Positions 11,435 to 12,252 of a stretch of DNA of 12,252 nt are shown here, one piece after another. Each line of letters opens with the position of its first letter. Position 1 is the stretch's first letter. The notes under the pieces are model-generated. The model did not search any database. It had not been told where the DNA came from and saw only the letters and a program-made list of their open reading frames with translations. Source of the DNA: Nitrospira sp. (lineage in GTDB: Bacteria; Nitrospirota; Nitrospiria; Nitrospirales; Nitrospiraceae); assembly GCA_024998705.1 (NCBI GenBank), contig JACOEF010000518.1:1-12252 (forward strand), given 5' to 3'. A program made the position numbers and the translations under genes.

Positions 11435-12252
11435 ATGAGGTCTTCAGTGCATGTGTCACAGCGCAAGCGCATACGCCCTGGGGCGTTGCGTAAGCTGCAG
11501 GCGGCGCTGCTATCGGGCAGTTTGCTCGCGGCGCCGTGGGTGTTTGCGGCCGGGCCGGGTGATCAGTCGCATGAGGGACATGCGACGCCGGTTGCCATGC
11601 CGGGCTGGACCCAGACCCTGAAGGGTCAGACCGTGGTGGAAAACGCCATGGAGGGTCGTGCGGGTAATGCAGAGAAGATGGAGATGCAGCACCACCGCCT
11701 GATGGAGAAGTTGGAGCAACAGGCGCAGACGGATGCCAAGGCGCAGCAGACCTCCGGTGCATTCAATGAAATGTCGATGATGCACCAATATATGGGGCAG
11801 GATGGGAGCAGCTTCCTGCTGGCGTCCGATTCGTCCAAGGGCGAGCCGGTCATGACGTCAGGGGGGAAATGTCCCGCCAATGCGCCGGTTAAGACGTACG
11901 ACGTTTCGATGATCAACATCGAAATCAGCTTGAACCGATGGCTCGACTTCTATCCCGGGTACATGTACGTCCATACCGGGGATATCGACAAGGTTCGTGC
12001 TGAGGAAACCAAGAACAAGGAAGCGCGGGAAAAAGACGGATTCGATCCGGGTGCGGTGACGACCGGAAACCAGGGCGATGCGATTCAGCCGCTGGTGCTC
12101 CGCGCCAACCAGGGCGATTGCGTCAAGATGACGCTGCGCAATCAGATGGAGGGCGAGGATGGCAGCTTGGTCATCCAGGCCTCCAGCATGATCGTGAGCG
12201 CCACGGGCAAGCCTGCGACCACGACGAACCCGGACACGGTGGTGTCGCCGGG
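11435..12252 (+). CDS. Exported multicopper oxidase-type cupredoxin protein, N-terminal part, 3' end outside window
   Basis: 272 codons are visible and the frame is open at the window end. Residues 1-38 look like a secretion signal: a long basic N-region (RKR, RPGALRK), a hydrophobic core ALLSGSLLAAPW and a likely cut after VFA. A Met/His-rich stretch follows (SHEGHA at 45-50, MEMQHHRLM at 82-90, MSMMHQYM at 113-120), which could bind copper. The first cupredoxin domain begins after Cys146 (CPANAPVKTYDVSMINIEISL) and includes PLVLRANQGDCVKMTLRNQ (219-237), the pattern of domain 1 in multicopper oxidases. The His ligands of the copper centres should lie beyond the window, so catalysis cannot be confirmed. 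The mature protein would be periplasmic. Its substrate is not known from this sequence; proteins of this appearance are found in Nitrospira. A strong ribosome binding site, a structured leader and a sigma-54 promoter precede it. Confidence 0.8.
   Translation, partial: MRSSVHVSQRKRIRPGALRKLQAALLSGSLLAAPWVFAAGPGDQSHEGHATPVAMPGWTQTLKGQTVVENAMEGRAGNAEKMEMQHHRLMEKLEQQAQTDAKAQQTSGAFNEMSMMHQYMGQDGSSFLLASDSSKGEPVMTSGGKCPANAPVKTYDVSMINIEISLNRWLDFYPGYMYVHTGDIDKVRAEETKNKEAREKDGFDPGAVTTGNQGDAIQPLVLRANQGDCVKMTLRNQMEGEDGSLVIQASSMIVSATGKPATTTNPDTVVSP

Noticed and set aside
1..12252. CRISPR array, tRNA, rRNA, insertion sequence or phage genes
   Set aside because: No regular direct repeats with spacers, no tRNA-like cloverleaf or CCA end noticed, and no transposase or integrase motifs in the translated frames.

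Overview
The window is GC-rich bacterial chromosome. The E2p-lipA gene order, the dense sigma-54 signalling and the start of a large secreted multicopper oxidase with a characteristic N-terminal region suggest a Nitrospira-like nitrite oxidiser (Nitrospirota). That assignment is an inference from protein character; there is no rRNA or other decisive marker here.

Layout. (1) 1-1479: the 3' end of the pyruvate-dehydrogenase-type E2 acyltransferase gene, overlapping lipA by ATGA, as one central-metabolism operon. (2) 1661-4223, minus strand: a MacA-like periplasmic adaptor followed 10 bp later by a MacB-like ABC permease. The permease carries an in-frame TAA (2108-2110), and no ATPase gene is adjacent. 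(3) 4482-8587, plus strand: an NtrC-family response regulator, broken by an apparent one-base deletion near 4979-4981, abutting a 908-residue membrane histidine kinase with four PAS domains. (4) 8877-10859: a stand-alone receiver protein and a PAS-AAA+-HTH sigma-54 activator whose PAS domain holds five cysteines. (5) 10860-11434: a long AT-rich regulatory region. (6) 11435 to the window end: the N-terminal part of an exported multicopper oxidase.

Main result. By eye I find three good matches to the sigma-54 promoter consensus (GG-N10-GC with TTGC at -12), all in non-coding DNA at sensible positions: before the adaptor/permease operon (minus, 4253-4266), before the receiver gene (8848-8862) and before the multicopper oxidase (11179-11193). 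Two sigma-54 activator genes lie between them. The last two promoters share an upstream ATTCAA-N4-TTG element (IHF-like or an activator site). The first is preceded by two near-identical GGCC dyads about 7 helical turns apart. The working model is a local sigma-54 circuit in which the kinase, the NtrC-like regulator and the Cys-PAS activator control an efflux system, a receiver protein and a multicopper oxidase.

Two genes of this circuit, the NtrC-like regulator and the permease, each carry a single-point lesion while the rest of each reading frame is intact. This is either very recent decay of functionally linked genes or sequence error; only reads or related genomes can decide.
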